Assembly: GCF_016097555.1 (NCBI RefSeq)
Contig: NC_054702.1
Coordinates: 91,974,523-92,038,522, forward strand
DNA from: Gigantopelta aegis
Lineage: Eukaryota > Mollusca > Gastropoda > Neomphalida > Peltospiridae
Length of the DNA stretch: 64,000 nucleotides
Direction of reading: 5' to 3'
Both the position numbers and the translations under genes were made by a program. The notes beneath the pieces were generated by a model. It was given only the letters and a program-made list of their open reading frames with translations. It was not told the origin of the DNA and made no database searches. Below, in pieces: positions 60,111 through 64,000 of the stretch; positions within the stretch are counted from its first letter, which is position 1, and every line of letters starts with the position of its first letter.

Positions 60111-60824
60111 TATCTGTATGTAAATATTATTTTCGTTTTAAATTTACACATTGAAACAAACATGGAAGATTTATTTTGACATCTTGTTAGACAGACGTAC
60201 AAACAAATTATTTATTTACTTCTCACCTTGTATACAGATTAAAATAAAAACAAGATTTCTACAGTAATAATACAATACTACACCAATAAAAGTACACAAG
60301 CCACTCCTATGGAGTTATGAGATACTTTAAAACTATTAAAATACTTTCAGAAATATTTAAAACGTATTGTTTTTACAACAAGTAAAACTAAAACTAAAAA
60401 GCAATTAATATGTATTTGTCTATATGTATAAAAATGTTTGGCGATGTGGATGGCAACGTTTGGCTGTAATTCACTTGTACTGGTTCACTAAAATGTGCCA
60501 TAAACTCAAGAAAAATCACAACGGAAATATTTAGGGCAATGCCATATATCCACTCCACCAGGACCCCCAAAATTATGAAACTCGTTAGTTATAATAAATT
60601 CAACATTCACAATTCATATGGTAGAATGGTCCAAGGAAATACTAAGGTATAAACTGTATTTACGTACCTTATTAAAACACTAATAACATTGTTTGGAGCG
60701 AGAAGTTCCTATTTGATGTCCACCTCCACGTCTTTGTCCTTGTGTCGCTAACAGTGTCTGTTGCTGTGAGCTTAATCTGACCATTTGGGAAATTAAAAGG
60801 AAAGGTCATGATGATCAGAAAGAT

Positions 60825-63800
60825 TACTTAAATTATTTAAATGTGATGTATTGTACAGTAGCACATACCTCAGATCTATAAAAGTACACAAGCTACTGTT
60901 ATTATTATGATATTTTTAAAACTATTATTATATTATTTTTTTTCATTGTTTAAAACATTTTTTTACAGACTGTTTCCTTCTAAGAACATGCATAGATATA
61001 TGGATGAAAAAAATGAAGGGCGATGTTGACGACAAAGTTTGTACAATATTAGATCTGTCAAAGACGTGAAAACTGAAGTGGGGCAATGCCATATATGCTT
61101 CGAGGACCCCCATAATTAGCATTTGGCGAGTTACAATTAAGTCCTGCTAGTATCTGCCAGTTTGGAAAAATGTTTCAACATTCACAATACTGAGACTAGT
61201 AAGAAATACTAAATAAACATATATAACTCACTTTTGTTTCAGTATTAATCGTATGGAGAAGGTGGAGATGTCCACCTCCACGTCTTTGTTTTTATATGCA
61301 TGGAGGGGACTTCCGCACAGTTTCCGCACTTAGAATGGTCCTGAAAAACACACAGGATCACATACATAAAGACCACACATATTTCTCGTTTCACACACCA
61401 CATACATAAAGACACACACACATACACACACACCTGTACATGGGATGGTACACACAAAATACACATGCACAATCGCAAAGAGTAGGCCATAAAGTGGCGA
61501 CAGCACGTTTTCTCTCTCACATATGTGTGGTCCTTAACCATACACACGACACCATACATACCGTGAGTACATAGTCTGATTAAAGGGTTAAATAAAACAT
61601 GTTTTCCTTATGTGAAATAAATGCATTGATTTTATCATTGTGGGTTTTTATTTTTTTTATATTTTTACAGACTACCTTCAAGAAATGCCATATATGGTGA
61701 GATATGAAGTTGTAGTCAGGTTTTTACAATAAAAGATCTGTAAAAGAGCAAACTGAAAAGGTGACGTATGTTCCGAACGTATGCAATTTTGTATGGTAAT
61801 ATTTGTATACTTGAATGTAATATTGGCCGGAGGCCTAAAATACTTTGAATAAAAACGATTGATTGATCAAAAAACACACGTCTGCTCCAGTACTATTCCA
61901 GTTTCGAATTGTCGTTGATCACCAAAGTTATTGTATATGTGCACTGCCTAAAATCCGCACAGCAGTTGGCCACATTTAAATACAATGTTAGTTAATGAAC
62001 ATATGTGTGATATAAATTTCATATCCATCATAATGTATGTACGAGTGTGACTCCAAATCATTTGTGTTCAGTTTGTGTTTCGTGTGTATATGTGTGTGTA
62101 AGGTTGTGTATATACGCTCTTTATATGTCATGGACGGGAGGAACCCGGCCAAAGGCCGGCTAGATTGTACCCTACGACAGGCGATACGCTACAACATTGT
62201 TACTCTGATGAATGTGCACGTAAATATATTGCTATGACCTGACCTGACCTAAGACACGCTCTCAAACACACACACACACACACACACATCACACACACAC
62301 ACACGTGGGCTAGTTGACAGTGGTTGGTGAGAGACACACAGAGGGTGTACACAGATTATACCTACAGACACAGTCGTTAACACTCGCACATACATGGGAC
62401 ACGCACACGGGCGCGAACCCACGTACCATACGCACGTACATCACGTTCATTTCCAGATATACACAGACATTTCGACACGCAGATCCATATCGCACACAGA
62501 CGCACAGACACACGCACCAAGCACACGGTAATACACCACGGGCACATACACGCGCACACGACAGATGAACACACATACAAACACAGAAAAAACACACGCA
62601 CATACTTACAGGCGTTTGCAACCAAAGGCTCGGGTACAACAATTATATTTTTATATTTTAAAAACATGAAACTTCACGAATAGTGTACACACACATACAC
62701 ACACACCCCCACATTTATACTACACACACACAACACACAACATACACACACAACACACAGACATACACACACAACACACATATACACACATGCATACTTT
62801 TATTGTCATAACACAATTGAAATACACACAAGATATTTCCATTGTTTCACACATATTTGATGAGCACGTGTTCATACATGGAGACGCGCACGACTAATTA
62901 ACGTGTAACTAAAATCTTCCGTCACGTCCAAATAAATGCGGTGATGTCAAGTAAAACGTATTTCCATTTTAAAATGGTTCAACACTTGAATAAACATCTT
63001 TAGGTATCCATATTGGGGGGATATTGACGAAACCATATTTGTGGTACACGTCCAGTTGTAGTCAGAACCTTTCATTATACAGAGTACCACGTGTTCATAA
63101 GACAATGTTTACGTTGACATCAATGCGTACACTGTCATATGCAAAATGAGGATTCTTCTCCTTTATATTTTTAGAATTTGCAAATCCACTGGAATGTAAT
63201 GCATTAAATAATACATGAGAAAATGAAGTACCATTTAACTAAACCAAAAAATCTATCTTCTGAGCCTTCAAAGTTTGATTTTTTATTCGAGTCGTGGATT
63301 CGTGGTATCTAACGGACACGCATCTTTTACAATTGGCCGTTACAAATAAGACAAAAACCATTTATAAGCAAATTTTAACATGTTTTCGTAAATATTTTAA
63401 CCCACAGTAGCACTTACGCCATCTAACAAATGGATGTTAGTTTAATGGGCGAGAGTCTAATCGCATTTCCATCCAAAGTTCATATTATGTTTAGCGTTGG
63501 TATTTCATCCAATAGAAAGAGCCAGTCGTATGTTTGAAATTATTAACACACATTATGTATTAACAGCAGAGTAACCTTGACGCATAGTGTTACTCACGAA
63601 CGGGTGTGTAAAAATTGAATGCAATGTGGACGGAGCTTTAGTTATTGTGGTAGGGGATTGTCAAAAACCCCCGCCTCCTTAAGTTCTTCCAACCTTAAAA
63701 ATAGATCCGAATTAAATATATTTCCATTTCGTCCTTAAACTCCTAAAATTCTTTGATTTCAACACGATCTAAATAATAAAGATATGTTTCAGAACTATCA

Positions 63801-64000
63801 TTTTAGTACGAATTCTCCAGGACTCATTCCCATTCATTTTAATATCGTGCTATGTCCCATTAAGTTTTAAGCACGCTCTCATGGATACCAGTACAGCCCT
63901 CTGGGCTGTCTGATAAAAAGTACCCCAAACTGTCATTTGCACGTGCGACAGAACAAGGTGAAGTAGTCTTACACTTACCCTGTCGTTAAAACAAAATCTG
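60825..64000. other. interleaved (chimeric-looking) sequence
   Basis: Short stretches of 10-30 bases alternate between two sources that are each collinear: first copy B itself (60,280-60,720) with 26,490-27,000, then CA microsatellite and SINE 3' end, then 28,560-29,060 with 33,480-34,000 and onward to about 34,700. A counterpart of the exon at 26,691 starts at 60,969 but does not stay in frame. No gene can be trusted here. Confidence 0.8.

Larger units (their letters stand above)
55920..60824. repeat. segmental duplication, copy B
   Basis: Collinear with 4,345-9,369 and then with 23,079-23,765. It lacks the Gmr1-like element, the family 3 SINEs and the foldback element, and so shows the earlier state of these sites. 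It carries its own solo LTR and a second copy of the receptor exon. Confidence 0.85.

Noticed and set aside
60969-61200. Second copy of the receptor exon at 26,691
   Set aside because: Similarity is clear but the frame is lost and the sequence alternates with another source, so it is treated as part of the chimeric stretch and not as an exon.

Overview
The window looks like nuclear DNA of a mollusc, most likely a gastropod. It is AT-rich and intron-rich, full of GT/CA/TA/TATG microsatellites, tRNA-derived SINEs, RNase H-bearing LINEs and small foldback transposons. One host gene is clearly visible: a divergent ionotropic glutamate receptor (iGluR) on the + strand, with exons between 7,755 and 47,686. 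The start of a second, related copy lies at about 55,920-60,980. The naming of the organism group is inference from repeat style; no species is claimed.

Layout. 1-1,763: 5' part of an L1/Tx1-type LINE, minus strand, running off the left edge. 1,764-7,754: non-coding DNA with a 168-bp MITE, SINE relics and a ~1 kb foldback element. 7,755-7,886: amino-terminal-domain exon of the receptor. The following intron is about 18.8 kb because it holds a cluster of SINEs (7,995-9,098) and a Gmr1-like Ty3/gypsy element (9,370-23,073, 5-bp target duplication), whose LTR is itself split by about 8.3 kb of inserted DNA containing a LINE, a MITE and a small SGNH-hydrolase-like ORF. 26,691-47,686: the remaining receptor exons. 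The three exons for the end of the N-terminal domain and the S1 ligand-binding lobe occur twice (30,468-32,679 and 36,424-38,542) in two near-identical ~5.7 kb units separated by exactly 200 N. The last exons follow at 42,310, 43,605, 46,671 and 47,473.

48,500-51,139 is a 47-bp minisatellite of about 55 units. 51,677-52,407 is a broken caspase gene. 54,060-54,800 is a GC-rich protein-like island of unknown origin. 55,920-60,824 is a segmental copy of 4,345-9,369 plus 23,079-23,765. It carries a SINE split by a solo LTR of the Gmr1-like family (56,459-57,720) and a second copy of the receptor exon (59,708-59,839). From about 60,825 to the right edge the sequence alternates every 10-30 bases between two collinear sources found elsewhere in the window, which looks like an assembly chimera.

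Most notable. (1) A 13-unit minisatellite at 42,861-43,604 made from the splice acceptor and first ~50 bp of the receptor's M3 exon. (2) A receptor with Lys at the Q/R pore site and most glutamate-contact residues changed. (3) A duplicated exon cassette that is frame-neutral, but whose junction is an assembly gap, so it may be an unmerged haplotype. (4) A Gmr1-like element (integrase before reverse transcriptase, SCAN-like capsid) whose empty site survives in the second segmental copy.
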